Source: Dryocola sp051297175 (GTDB taxonomy: Bacteria; Pseudomonadota; Gammaproteobacteria; Enterobacterales; Enterobacteriaceae). From it: 64,000 nt of DNA. The translations under genes and the position numbers were made by a program. The notes under the pieces were generated by a model. That model was not told where the DNA came from, searched no databases, and was given only the letters and a program-made list of their open reading frames with translations. How positions within the stretch are numbered: the stretch's first letter is position 1; each line of letters opens with the position of its first letter. The stretch is taken from assembly GCF_051297175.1 (NCBI RefSeq), contig NZ_JBINNY010000001.1, positions 1,922,001-1,986,000 of the forward strand, read 5' to 3'. This document shows positions 54,895 through 63,204 of this stretch, piece by piece.

Positions 54895-55019
54895 CTACCC
54901 GTCATCCTTCAAGCTGTAGGGGTGTTGGCTACACTCCCTTACCCCAGTCACTTACTTAAGTAAGTGACTGGGGGTTCACTCCCTAGCCGCCTACCCACAA
55001 CTCGAATGATATAGGGTAG
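54895..55019 (-). repeat. ERIC element with perfect 32-bp central palindrome
   Basis: On the minus strand it runs from GGCGGCTAGGGAGTGAA through the centre to GTAGCCAACACC and AGCTTGAAGGATGACGGG, the ERIC consensus. The centre at 54942-54973 is a perfect inverted repeat (CCCCAGTCACTTACTT and its complement), unlike the asymmetric ERIC consensus. It lies between yecD and yecE and reaches the yecE start. Confidence 0.88.
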
Positions 55020-55033
55020 ACGACGTAAAATTA

Positions 55034-55600
55034 TTAAAGCGCAGAGATAATTTCTTCCGTGCTGCGCACGCGGCCAATACGCGGGAAGATATTGGTCATG
55101 CTGCCCTGGTGCTGGTCGGCGCTTGCGGCACTGCACGCGTCTTCGGCAATCACCAGGTTGAAGCCCAGTTCCCACGCGTTGCGGGCGGTGGATTCCACGC
55201 CGATGTTGGTGGAGATACCGCACAGCACGATGGTGTCGATGCCGCGACGGCGAAGCTGCAGCTCAAGATCCGTGCCGTAAAACGCGCCCCACTGGCGTTT
55301 GGTGACCTCAATGTCGCTGTCCTGCTTGCCGAGCGCTGGCGGGTAAATCCACCAGTTGTCCGGCAGTGCGTGGGCGGGGGCCTGTGCGTCTACCGGCTGT
55401 TTGAGCGCTTCGGCAAAGTCTTTTGACCAGCCGACGCGGACCATGACAACCGGCGAGCCGTTGGCGCGGAATTTATCAGCTAGCTGAGCCGAGCGGGTCA
55501 CCACATCCTGCGCGGTATGCGGGCCGCCGGCAAACGGCAGGATACCTTCCTGAAGATCGATAACGACCAGGGCGGTGCGGGAAGAATTCAGTTCGAGCAT
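55034..55600 (-). CDS. yecD: YecD, isochorismatase-like hydrolase
   Basis: A 188-residue cysteine hydrolase: ALVVIDLQEGILPFAGGP (catalytic Asp), SDIEVTKRQWGAFYGT (Lys), and LCGISTNIGVESTAR (nucleophile Cys). Substrate is unknown. ATG 55600 (MLELNSS) matches E. coli and has GGAGT seven bases upstream; an ATG six codons further up is open. Confidence 0.92.
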   Translation of the reverse strand: MLELNSSRTALVVIDLQEGILPFAGGPHTAQDVVTRSAQLADKFRANGSPVVMVRVGWSKDFAEALKQPVDAQAPAHALPDNWWIYPPALGKQDSDIEVTKRQWGAFYGTDLELQLRRRGIDTIVLCGISTNIGVESTARNAWELGFNLVIAEDACSAASADQHQGSMTNIFPRIGRVRSTEEIISAL

Positions 55601-55860
55601 GGCGTGACTCCGGTTCAAAATTGGTTTGCGGCGAATACCTTACGACGGAAGCCGCGTTGCACAGTTTACTATTTTTGTTAATTTTTGTGAGTTTTGGCGA
55701 AACAAGAGGCGTTGAAAGCTTTCAGAGCGTCGCATCGGGGTTATCGCCGGAGAGAATTTCCATTATAATAGCCCCCTTTTTTCATCCAAACGATGCATAC
55801 AAAAATAGTGGCCGCCGTTGCAGGATGTGGACGGTGCGCGGCTAATTTAAGGGATATCTC

Positions 55861-57633
55861 ATGCGTACAGTATATTGCGGGCAGCTCAATCAATCCCATG
55901 TGGGACAACAAGTAACGCTGTGTGGTTGGGTCAATCGTCGTCGTGACCTCGGTAGCCTTATCTTTATTGATATGCGCGATCGCGAAGGCATCGTGCAGGT
56001 GTTTTTCGACCCGGACCGTCAGGACGCGTTCCAGCTTGCCTCCGAACTGCGTAATGAGTTCTGCATTCAAATCACGGGCACCGTACGTCCGCGTGATGAG
56101 AAAAACATCAACAAAGATATGGCAACCGGCGCCGTGGAAGTGTTTGCGACCGATCTGACCATCATCAACCGTTCAGAATCTTTGCCGCTCGACTCCAACC
56201 ACGTTAATACCGAAGAGGCGCGCCTGAAGTTCCGCTACCTGGATCTGCGTCGCCCCGAGATGGCAAACCGCCTGAAAAAACGCGCCAAAATCACCAGCTT
56301 CGTGCGCCGCTTTATGGATGACCACGGTTTCCTCGATATCGAAACCCCAATGCTTACCAAAGCCACGCCGGAAGGTGCGCGCGATTACCTGGTGCCGAGC
56401 CGCGTTCATAAAGGCAAATTCTACGCGCTGCCGCAGTCTCCTCAGCTGTTCAAACAGCTGCTGATGATGTCCGGCTTCGACCGCTACTATCAGATCGTAA
56501 AATGCTTCCGTGACGAAGACCTTCGCGCCGATCGCCAGCCGGAATTCACCCAGATCGACGTCGAAACCTCCTTCATGACCGCACCACAGGTGCGCGAAGT
56601 GATGGAAAAACTGGTGCGCGATCTGTGGCTGGACGTACAGAACGTTGACCTGGGCGACTTCCCGGTAATGACCTTTGCCGAAGCCGAGCGCCGCTACGGT
56701 TCTGATAAACCAGACCTGCGTAACCCAATGGAGCTGGTGGACGTTGCTGACCTGGTGAAAGACGTAGAGTTTAAAGTCTTCTCCGGCCCGGCTAACGATG
56801 CCAAAGGCCGCGTTGCCGCACTGCGTGTGCCGGGTGGCGCACAGTTAAGCCGCAAACAGATTGACGAATACGGCAAGTTCATTGAAATTTACGGCGCGAA
56901 AGGTCTGGCTTATATCAAAGTCAACGAGCGCGCTAAAGGCATTGAAGGCATTACCAGCCCGGTTGCCAAGTTCCTGAACGCCGAAATCGTTGAAGAAATC
57001 ATGACCCGCACCGGCGCTGCCGACGGCGATATGATCTTCTTCGGCGCGGACAGCAAGAAAGTGGTTGCCGACGCGCTGGGCGCACTGCGCCTGAAAGTTG
57101 GTAAGGATCTGAAGATCACCAACGAAAGCGCGTGGGCGCCGCTGTGGGTTATCGACTTCCCAATGTTCGAAGACGACGGCGAAGGTGGCCTGACCGCGAT
57201 GCACCACCCGTTCACCGCGCCAAAAGACATGACGCCTGAACAGCTGGCAGCAGACCCGGAATCTGCCGTGGCTAACGCCTACGACATGGTGATCAACGGT
57301 TACGAAGTGGGCGGCGGTTCCGTACGTATCCACAACGGCCAGATGCAGCAGACCGTGTTCGGCATTCTCGGTATTAATGAAGAAGATCAGCGCGAGAAGT
57401 TCGGCTTCCTGTTAGACGCGCTGAAATACGGCACGCCTCCGCACGCGGGCCTGGCGTTTGGTCTGGACCGTCTGACCATGCTGCTGACCGGTACCGACAA
57501 CATCCGTGATGTTATCGCGTTCCCGAAAACCACCGCCGCGGCGTGTCTGATGACCGAAGCGCCAAGCTTTGCTAACCCGCAGGCGCTGGCCGAGCTGGGC
57601 GTTGCGGTCATTAAAAAGGCCGAGAAAGAATAA
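55861..57633 (+). CDS. aspS: Aspartyl-tRNA synthetase
   Basis: A 590-residue bacterial class II AspRS, the E. coli length: N-terminal OB anticodon domain (HVGQQVTLCGWVNRRRDLG), motif 2 FRDEDLRADRQPEFTQID, the bacterial GAD insertion in the middle, and motif 3 GLAFGLDRLTMLLTG. It charges tRNA-Asp. A 260-base gap upstream of it holds its promoter region; no specific site stands out. Confidence 0.98.
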   Translation: MRTVYCGQLNQSHVGQQVTLCGWVNRRRDLGSLIFIDMRDREGIVQVFFDPDRQDAFQLASELRNEFCIQITGTVRPRDEKNINKDMATGAVEVFATDLTIINRSESLPLDSNHVNTEEARLKFRYLDLRRPEMANRLKKRAKITSFVRRFMDDHGFLDIETPMLTKATPEGARDYLVPSRVHKGKFYALPQSPQLFKQLLMMSGFDRYYQIVKCFRDEDLRADRQPEFTQIDVETSFMTAPQVREVMEKLVRDLWLDVQNVDLGDFPVMTFAEAERRYGSDKPDLRNPMELVDVADLVKDVEFKVFSGPANDAKGRVAALRVPGGAQLSRKQIDEYGKFIEIYGAKGLAYIKVNERAKGIEGITSPVAKFLNAEIVEEIMTRTGAADGDMIFFGADSKKVVADALGALRLKVGKDLKITNESAWAPLWVIDFPMFEDDGEGGLTAMHHPFTAPKDMTPEQLAADPESAVANAYDMVINGYEVGGGSVRIHNGQMQQTVFGILGINEEDQREKFGFLLDALKYGTPPHAGLAFGLDRLTMLLTGTDNIRDVIAFPKTTAAACLMTEAPSFANPQALAELGVAVIKKAEKE

Positions 57634-57661
57634 CATGGCCTGCATACACGCAATCATTCAC

Positions 57662-57762
57662 GTTGCGTCGAGGCGGCAACTGCGTGAATTCCCATGAGCA
57701 TAGATAACTGTGTGAATGGGAAGAATGAAGGCAGCCAACAAAGAGGCAGCGTAAAGGATAAA
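57662..57762 (+). repeat. Degenerate ERIC-like sequence upstream of nudB
   Basis: Segments GAGGCGGCAACTGCGTGAAT, CCCATGAGCATAGATAA, GTGAATGGG and GGCAGCCAACA follow the order of the ERIC consensus with many changes. The 3' end runs into the nudB start. Confidence 0.5.
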
Positions 57763-58203
57763 GTGTATAAGCGTCCCGTTTCGGTACTGGTCGTGATTTT
57801 TGCCCAAGATACCGGACGGGTGCTGATGCTTCAGCGGCGTGACGATCCTGACTTCTGGCAGTCGGTTACCGGCAGCCTGGAAGAGGGGGAAAGCGCGCTG
57901 CATGCCGCACTTCGCGAAGTAAAGGAAGAGGTCGATATTGATGCTGTTCAAGAACAGCTGGCCTTAATCGACTGTCAGCGTTGTGTGGAGTTTGAGATTT
58001 TTGCTCATTTGCGTCATCGCTACGAGCCGGGAATCATGCGTAATACGGAATCCTGGTTCTGCCTTGCGCTGCCCCATGAGCGCCAGATAACCATTACGGA
58101 GCATCTGGACTGGAAGTGGGTTGACGCCAAATCGGCGGCGGCCATGACCAAATCGTGGAGCAACCGGCAGGCGATTGAAGAGTTTGTAATTGATGCCGCC
58201 TGA
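57763..58203 (+). CDS. nudB: NudB, dihydroneopterin triphosphate pyrophosphatase
   Basis: A Nudix hydrolase with the box GSLEEGESALHAALREVKEEV and the downstream FEIFAHLRHRYEPG and NTESWFCLALPHER blocks of NudB. It removes pyrophosphate from dihydroneopterin triphosphate in folate synthesis. The start is uncertain: the codon matching the E. coli start (before KDKVYKRP) is GTA here. GTG 57763 (VYKRPVSVL, 146 residues) has AAAGGA four bases upstream and is my choice; ATG 57694 is open but lacks a Shine-Dalgarno. Confidence 0.9.
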   Translation: MYKRPVSVLVVIFAQDTGRVLMLQRRDDPDFWQSVTGSLEEGESALHAALREVKEEVDIDAVQEQLALIDCQRCVEFEIFAHLRHRYEPGIMRNTESWFCLALPHERQITITEHLDWKWVDAKSAAAMTKSWSNRQAIEEFVIDAA

Positions 58204-58226
58204 AAAAGGCGCTTTTGGAGATTGTT

Positions 58227-58970
58227 ATGGCAGGTCATAGTAAGTGGGCCAACACGAAACACCGCAAAGCGGCACAGGATGCCAAGCGCGGTAAAATTTT
58301 CACCAAGATTATTCGCGAGCTGGTCACGGCTGCCCGTCTGGGCGGCGGCGATGCAGGGTCTAACCCGCGTCTGCGTGCGGCTATCGATAAAGCGTTATCC
58401 AACAACATGACGCGCGACACTTTGAACCGTGCCATCGCGCGTGGCGTGGGCGGTGATGAAGACGCGAACATGGAAACCATCATTTATGAAGGTTACGGTC
58501 CTGGCGGTTCAGCCGTAATGGTTGAATGCCTGAGCGACAACCGTAACCGTACCGTGGCTGAAGTGCGCCACGCGTTCAATAAATGCGGCGGTAACCTGGG
58601 AACCGACGGCTCCGTTGCCTATCTGTTCACCAAAAAAGGCGTCATCTCTTATGCCCCAGGCAAAGATGAAGACACCGTGATGGAAGCGGCCCTGGAAGCA
58701 GGCGCTGACGACGTTGTCACCTATGACGACGGCGCAATCGACGTGTTCACCGCCTGGGAAGACATGGGCGCCGTGCGCGACGCGCTGGAAGCTGCCGGTC
58801 TGAAAGCGGACGAGGCAGAAGTTTCTATGATCCCTTCCACCAAAGCGGATATGGACGCGGAAACTGCACCAAAACTGATGCGCCTGATCGACATGTTGGA
58901 AGACTGCGATGACGTGCAGGAGGTTTACCACAACGGTGAGATCTCCGACGAGGTGGCGGCAACCCTGTAA
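58227..58970 (+). CDS. yebC: YebC, translation-associated regulator family
   Basis: A 247-residue YebC/TACO1 protein: MAGHSKWANTKHRKAAQD, NPRLRAAIDKALSNNM and EGYGPGGSAVMVECLSDN. Family members are reported as DNA-binding regulators and, more recently, as factors that relieve ribosome stalling at proline runs. ATG 58227 is preferred to TTG 58215; TTTTGGAG precedes it. It lies between nudB and ruvC in the usual order. Confidence 0.95.
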   Translation: MAGHSKWANTKHRKAAQDAKRGKIFTKIIRELVTAARLGGGDAGSNPRLRAAIDKALSNNMTRDTLNRAIARGVGGDEDANMETIIYEGYGPGGSAVMVECLSDNRNRTVAEVRHAFNKCGGNLGTDGSVAYLFTKKGVISYAPGKDEDTVMEAALEAGADDVVTYDDGAIDVFTAWEDMGAVRDALEAAGLKADEAEVSMIPSTKADMDAETAPKLMRLIDMLEDCDDVQEVYHNGEISDEVAATL

Positions 58971-59013
58971 TGGCGTTTGCTGCGACCGTAAGCCTGTTTA
59001 CGGAAGGTGCGTG

Positions 59014-59535
59014 ATGGCGATTATTCTCGGCATTGACCCGGGATCGCGCGTCACCGGTTACGGCGTTATTCGCCAGACCGGGCGTCAGCTGACCTACCTC
59101 GGTAGCGGGTGCATTCGTACTCAGGTAACCGACTTGCCCTCGCGTTTGAAGCTTATCTACGCGGGGGTGAGCGAAATCATTACCCAGTTTCACCCGGAAT
59201 ATTTCGCCATCGAATCCGTATTTATGGCGAAGAACGCCGATTCTGCTCTCAAGCTAGGCCAGGCGCGGGGCGCTGCGATTGTCGCGGCGGTTAACCACGA
59301 CCTGCCGGTGTTTGAGTACGCGGCCCGTCAGGTCAAACAGACGGTGGTCGGTATCGGTAGCGCAGAGAAGTCGCAGGTGCAGCACATGGTGCGAACCCTG
59401 CTAAAGCTTTCTGCCAACCCGCAGGCGGATGCGGCGGATGCGCTGGCCATTGCCATAACGCACTGCCACGTCACGCAAAACTCGATGCAGATGAGCGACA
59501 CGCGCCTCAATCTGTCGCGGGGAAGATTAAAATAA
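59014..59535 (+). CDS. ruvC: RuvC, Holliday junction endonuclease
   Basis: A 173-residue RuvC with acidic active-site residues in LGIDPGSRVTGYG (Asp7), FAIESVF (Glu) and QADAADALAIAITH (Asp pair). It resolves Holliday junctions with RuvAB. ATG 59014 gives the E. coli length; longer frames run into yebC. An intrinsic terminator follows. Confidence 0.97.
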   Translation: MAIILGIDPGSRVTGYGVIRQTGRQLTYLGSGCIRTQVTDLPSRLKLIYAGVSEIITQFHPEYFAIESVFMAKNADSALKLGQARGAAIVAAVNHDLPVFEYAARQVKQTVVGIGSAEKSQVQHMVRTLLKLSANPQADAADALAIAITHCHVTQNSMQMSDTRLNLSRGRLK

Positions 59536-59539
59536 ATAG

Positions 59540-59565
59540 GGCTGGATATGTATCCAGCCTTTTTT
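59540..59565 (+). terminator. Intrinsic terminator of ruvC
   Basis: GGCTGGATA pairs with TATCCAGCC around a two-base loop, followed by six T. Confidence 0.9.
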
Positions 59566-59592
59566 ATATGATAAGCGCAATTTCATCAAACA

Positions 59593-59790
59593 ATACTCTA
59601 GATAGTTCAAGTTGCAGGTAGGCGGCAAGGGAGTGAATCCCCAGGAACTTACTTCAGTAAGTGACTGGGGTGACAAATCTGTCTGGAACAGATTTGAACA
59701 CTGCATGCAGTGGCCCTGAAGGGGTGAGGCACACGACGTGCCGAATAACTGAGTGCAGCCAACACCCCTGCAGCTTGAAATATGACGAGT
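59593..59790 (+). repeat. ERIC element with ~70-bp internal insertion
   Basis: The ends fit ERIC: GTTGCAGGTAGGCGGCAAGG, GTGAATCCCCAGGAACTTAC and GTGACTGGGGTGA, then GAGTGCAGCCAACACC and CAGCTTGAAATATGACGAG. About 73 bases (59674-59746) are inserted just after GTGACTGGGGTGA. The insert has its own small palindromes (AAATCTGT/ACAGATTT, CACTGCATGCAGTG). It separates ruvC from ruvA. Confidence 0.85.
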
Positions 59791-59807
59791 AAATGTAGGA
59801 GCTAAAT

Positions 59808-60419
59808 GTGATTGGTCGACTCAGAGGCATCATCCTGGAAAAACAGCCGCCGCTGGTATTAATGGAAGTGGGTGGCGTGGGGTATGAAGTCCATATGCCA
59901 ATGACCTGTTTCTACGAGCTGCCGGATATTGGCAAAGAAGCGGTGGTATTTACCCAGTTCGTGGTGCGTGAAGACGCGCAGCTGCTTTACGGCTTCAACA
60001 ACAAGCAGGAACGCACGCTGTTCCGCGAGCTAATCAAAGTGAACGGCGTTGGCCCTAAACTTGCGCTGGCAATCCTCTCCGGCATGTCGGCGCAGCAGTT
60101 TGTAAATGCCGTCGAGCGTGAAGAGATCGGCTCGCTGGTCAAGCTGCCGGGCGTGGGTAAGAAAACCGCCGAGCGCCTGATCGTCGAGATGAAAGACCGC
60201 TTCAAAGGCATGCACGGCGACCTGTTTACGCCAGCGGCCGATCTGGTGCTCACCTCGCCGGATAACGGCGCGACGGACGACGCGGAGCAGGAAGCTGTTG
60301 CCGCGCTGGTGTCGCTGGGCTATAAACCACAGGAAGCCAGCCGTATGGTGAGCAAAGTGGGGCGCGCCAATGCCGATAGCGAAACCCTGATCCGCGAAGC
60401 ACTCCGTGCCGCACTCTGA
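59808..60419 (+). CDS. ruvA: RuvA, Holliday junction DNA-binding subunit
   Basis: A 203-residue RuvA: N-terminal OB domain (MIGRLRGIILEKQPP), two helix-hairpin-helix motifs (VNGVGPKLALAIL, LPGVGKKTAERLI) and the C-terminal RuvB-binding domain. It starts at GTG 59808 with AGGAG seven bases upstream. It targets RuvB to junctions. Confidence 0.97.
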   Translation: MIGRLRGIILEKQPPLVLMEVGGVGYEVHMPMTCFYELPDIGKEAVVFTQFVVREDAQLLYGFNNKQERTLFRELIKVNGVGPKLALAILSGMSAQQFVNAVEREEIGSLVKLPGVGKKTAERLIVEMKDRFKGMHGDLFTPAADLVLTSPDNGATDDAEQEAVAALVSLGYKPQEASRMVSKVGRANADSETLIREALRAAL

Positions 60420-60440
60420 AGTCTCTAAGGTAGCTGAAGG

Positions 60441-61448
60441 ATGATTGAAGCAGACCGTCTGGTATCGCCGGACACCATCACCCCGGATGAACTCATTGAC
60501 CGAGCCATCCGTCCGCGCTTTCTGGCGGATTACGTCGGTCAGCCGCAGGTGCGCTCGCAAATGGAAATCTTCATTCAGGCGGCAAAACTGCGCGGGGATG
60601 CGCTCGATCATCTGTTAATTTTCGGCCCGCCGGGCCTCGGTAAAACCACGCTTGCCAATATCGTTGCCAACGAAATGGGCGTCAACCTGCGCACCACCTC
60701 CGGCCCGGTATTGGAAAAAGCGGGCGATCTGGCGGCCATGCTCACCAACCTCGAACCGCACGACGTGCTGTTTATCGATGAGATTCACCGTCTTTCCCCG
60801 GTTGTGGAAGAAGTGCTCTATCCGGCGATGGAAGATTACCAGCTGGATATCATGATTGGCGAAGGTCCCGCCGCGCGCTCCATCAAAATCGATCTGCCGC
60901 CGTTTACCCTGATTGGTGCGACGACGCGCGCTGGCTCGCTGACGTCCCCGCTGCGCGACCGTTTCGGCATCGTGCAGCGCCTGGAGTTTTATCAGGTCGC
61001 GGATTTGCAGCACATCGTCGGGCGTAGCGCCAGCGTACTGGGTCTGGAGATGAGCGAAGACGGCGCATTTGAAGTAGCGAAGCGCGCACGCGGTACGCCG
61101 CGTATTGCCAACCGCTTGCTGCGGCGCGTAAGGGACTTTGCGGAAGTTCGCCACGATGGCACCATCAGCGCGGAAATCGCCTCCCAGGCGCTGGATATGC
61201 TGAACGTGGACACCGAAGGCTTTGACTATATGGACCGCAAGCTGCTGCTGGCGGTGATTGATAAGTTCTTAGGTGGCCCGGTCGGGTTGGACAACCTGGC
61301 GGCGGCGATTGGGGAAGAGCGCGAAACCATCGAAGACGTGCTTGAGCCGTTTTTGATTCAGCAGGGGTTCTTACAGCGTACCCCGCGCGGACGTATCGCC
61401 ACCCCACGCGCGTGGACCCATTTTGGGATTGTGCCGCCGGACGCGTAG
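60441..61448 (+). CDS. ruvB: RuvB, Holliday junction branch-migration motor
   Basis: A 335-residue AAA+ ATPase with Walker A FGPPGLGKTTLA, Walker B LFIDEIHRL, sensor 1 GATTRAGSL, the arginine-finger region PLRDRFGI and the C-terminal winged helix. RuvB hexamers drive branch migration with RuvA. It starts 21 bases after ruvA. Confidence 0.98.
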   Translation: MIEADRLVSPDTITPDELIDRAIRPRFLADYVGQPQVRSQMEIFIQAAKLRGDALDHLLIFGPPGLGKTTLANIVANEMGVNLRTTSGPVLEKAGDLAAMLTNLEPHDVLFIDEIHRLSPVVEEVLYPAMEDYQLDIMIGEGPAARSIKIDLPPFTLIGATTRAGSLTSPLRDRFGIVQRLEFYQVADLQHIVGRSASVLGLEMSEDGAFEVAKRARGTPRIANRLLRRVRDFAEVRHDGTISAEIASQALDMLNVDTEGFDYMDRKLLLAVIDKFLGGPVGLDNLAAAIGEERETIEDVLEPFLIQQGFLQRTPRGRIATPRAWTHFGIVPPDA

Positions 61449-61459
61449 GTTTGAATAAC

Positions 61460-61581
61460 GTCGGGTGGCGCAACGCTTACCCGACATACATTTCATATTG
61501 GGCGGATAAGCGCCATTCGCCGAGAATTAAATCGTAATGTGGGTGATTTTGTAGGGTGGATAAGCGCCAGCGCCATCCACC
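61460..61581. repeat. REP-like palindromes between ruvB and znuB
   Basis: Three elements: GTCGGGTGGCG ... CTTACCCGAC (61460-61485), GGGCGGATAAGCGCCATTCGCC (61500-61521, shown in parts) and GTAGGGTGGATAAGCG ... CGCCATCCACC (61551-61581). The last is the reverse complement of the tandem unit at 41656-41988. They lie between convergent genes. Confidence 0.75.
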
Positions 61582-61587
61582 GCTAGA

Positions 61588-62373
61588 TCAGGCCGCCGTC
61601 TTCTTCGCCATACTCAACGCAAACAGCACCGCCGAACACAGCACCACCGACGGCCCGGCAGGCGTATCGTAAAACGCCGAGAAGGTTAACCCGCCCGTTA
61701 CCGCCACCATGCCTACCAGCACCGCAACGCCCGCCATTTGCTCCGGCGTGCGCGCAAAGCGCCTTGCGGTAGCCGCAGGAATAATCAGCAGCGAAGTGAT
61801 AATCAGCGCGCCGACAAATTTCATTGCCACGCCGATGGTCAGCGCGGTGACCAGCATCAGCAGCATTTTCACACGCTGCAGATTCACGCCGTCTACGTGC
61901 GCGAGATCCGGGCTTATCGTCATCGACAGCAGGTTACGCCACTGCCACAGCAGCACGGCGACCACAACCGCTACGCCCAGGGCAATAGAAATAAGATCCG
62001 GCATGGTAACCGACAGCAGATCGCCGAAAAGATAGGCCATCAGGTCAACGCGCACGTTGGACATCAGGCTAACCACGACAAGGCCGAGCGACAGCGCGCT
62101 GTGCGCCATAATGCCCAGCAGGGTATCAATCGCAAGGTGAGGGCGCTTCTCAAGCCATACCAGGCCGAGCGCCAGCATCAGCGTGACGGTAATCACCGCA
62201 TAGAACGGGTTGATGTTAAGCAGCAGACCAAAAGCAACGCCCAGCAGCGAAGCGTGGGAAAGGGTATCGCCAAAGTAGGACATACGACGCCAGACGACGA
62301 ACGAGCCCAGCGGGCCCGCCGCGCAGGCAAGCAAAATCCCGGCAAGCCAGCCGGGCAACAACAATTCAATCAT
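61588..62373 (-). CDS. znuB: ZnuB, zinc ABC transporter permease
   Basis: A 261-residue ABC-3 family permease with seven to eight membrane helices, beginning MIELLLPGWLAGILLACAAGPLGS and including GDTLSHASLLGVAFG (coupling region). It forms the inner-membrane channel of the ZnuABC zinc importer. ATG overlaps the znuC stop by 4 bases. Confidence 0.96.
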   Translation of the reverse strand: MIELLLPGWLAGILLACAAGPLGSFVVWRRMSYFGDTLSHASLLGVAFGLLLNINPFYAVITVTLMLALGLVWLEKRPHLAIDTLLGIMAHSALSLGLVVVSLMSNVRVDLMAYLFGDLLSVTMPDLISIALGVAVVVAVLLWQWRNLLSMTISPDLAHVDGVNLQRVKMLLMLVTALTIGVAMKFVGALIITSLLIIPAATARRFARTPEQMAGVAVLVGMVAVTGGLTFSAFYDTPAGPSVVLCSAVLFALSMAKKTAA

Positions 62374-63125
62374 GACTGGCCATTCCCTCTGCGCAGAATA
62401 ATGCGTCCGGTTAGATCGTGACGGTGATTATGGTGATGGCGGTAAATCCCCAGCTGTTCCGCGCCGCGCTGGCCGAACATGGAGATAAATTCTGGGTGCA
62501 TGGAAACCACTTCCGGCGTGCCCGAACAGCAGATGTGATGGTTCAGACAAAGCACGTCGTCCGTTTTTGCCATCACCAGATGCAGGTCGTGGGAAACCAT
62601 CAGCACGGCGCAGTCCAGCTCGTGGCGAAGCTGGTTAATCAGGTTATACAGCGCCAGCTGGCCGTTGACGTCAACGCCCTGGGTTGGCTCGTCAAGCACC
62701 AGCAGCTGCGGGCTGTTGAGCAGCGCTCGCGCCAGCAGGACGCGCTGGTTTTCGCCGCCGGAAAGTTTTTGCATTGGGGCATCAATAAGATGCGCTGCCT
62801 GAACGCGCTTAAGCGCGGGCAAAATATCGCTCTTCTTGACGCCGGGACGCAGGCGCATAAAGCGATTTACCGTCAGCGGCAGCGTGGCATCAAGATGCAA
62901 TTTTTGCGGCACGTAGCCGATGCGCAGGTCGCGGTCACGCTTGATCACGCCTTCATCCGGCGCTACCAGCCCCAGCACCACGCGCACAAGCGTAGATTTA
63001 CCCGCGCCGTTTGGCCCGAGCAGGGTAAGGATACGCCCCGGTTTAAGATCCAGAGAAATGTCAGACAACACGCGGCGCTGTCCGAACGAGACGGAGATAT
63101 TTTCTAGCGATACTAAATTTGTCAT
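62370..63125 (-). CDS. znuC: ZnuC, zinc ABC transporter ATPase
   Basis: A 251-residue ABC ATPase: Walker A GPNGAGKSTLV, signature LSGGENQRVLLARALL, Walker B LLVLDEPTQGVD and the H-loop MVSHDLH. The His-rich tail (IYRHHHNHRHD) is typical of ZnuC. It powers zinc import with ZnuB and ZnuA. It is divergent from znuA, sharing the Zur operator. Confidence 0.97.
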   Translation of the reverse strand: MTNLVSLENISVSFGQRRVLSDISLDLKPGRILTLLGPNGAGKSTLVRVVLGLVAPDEGVIKRDRDLRIGYVPQKLHLDATLPLTVNRFMRLRPGVKKSDILPALKRVQAAHLIDAPMQKLSGGENQRVLLARALLNSPQLLVLDEPTQGVDVNGQLALYNLINQLRHELDCAVLMVSHDLHLVMAKTDDVLCLNHHICCSGTPEVVSMHPEFISMFGQRGAEQLGIYRHHHNHRHDLTGRIILRRGNGQS

Positions 63126-63151
63126 GAGTATTTCAGGGGTTGCAGAAGTTA

Positions 63152-63174
63152 GCGGATGTTATAATATCACACTT
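63152..63174. promoter_or_regulatory. Zur operator between znuC and znuA
   Basis: The segment centred on TGTTATAATATCACA matches the E. coli znu Zur site. It lies 26 bases upstream of znuC (minus) and 30 bases upstream of znuA (plus), so Zur-Zn should repress both. Confidence 0.88.
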
Positions 63175-63204
63175 CTCACATTCGCAACGATGATAAGTCG
63201 CATT

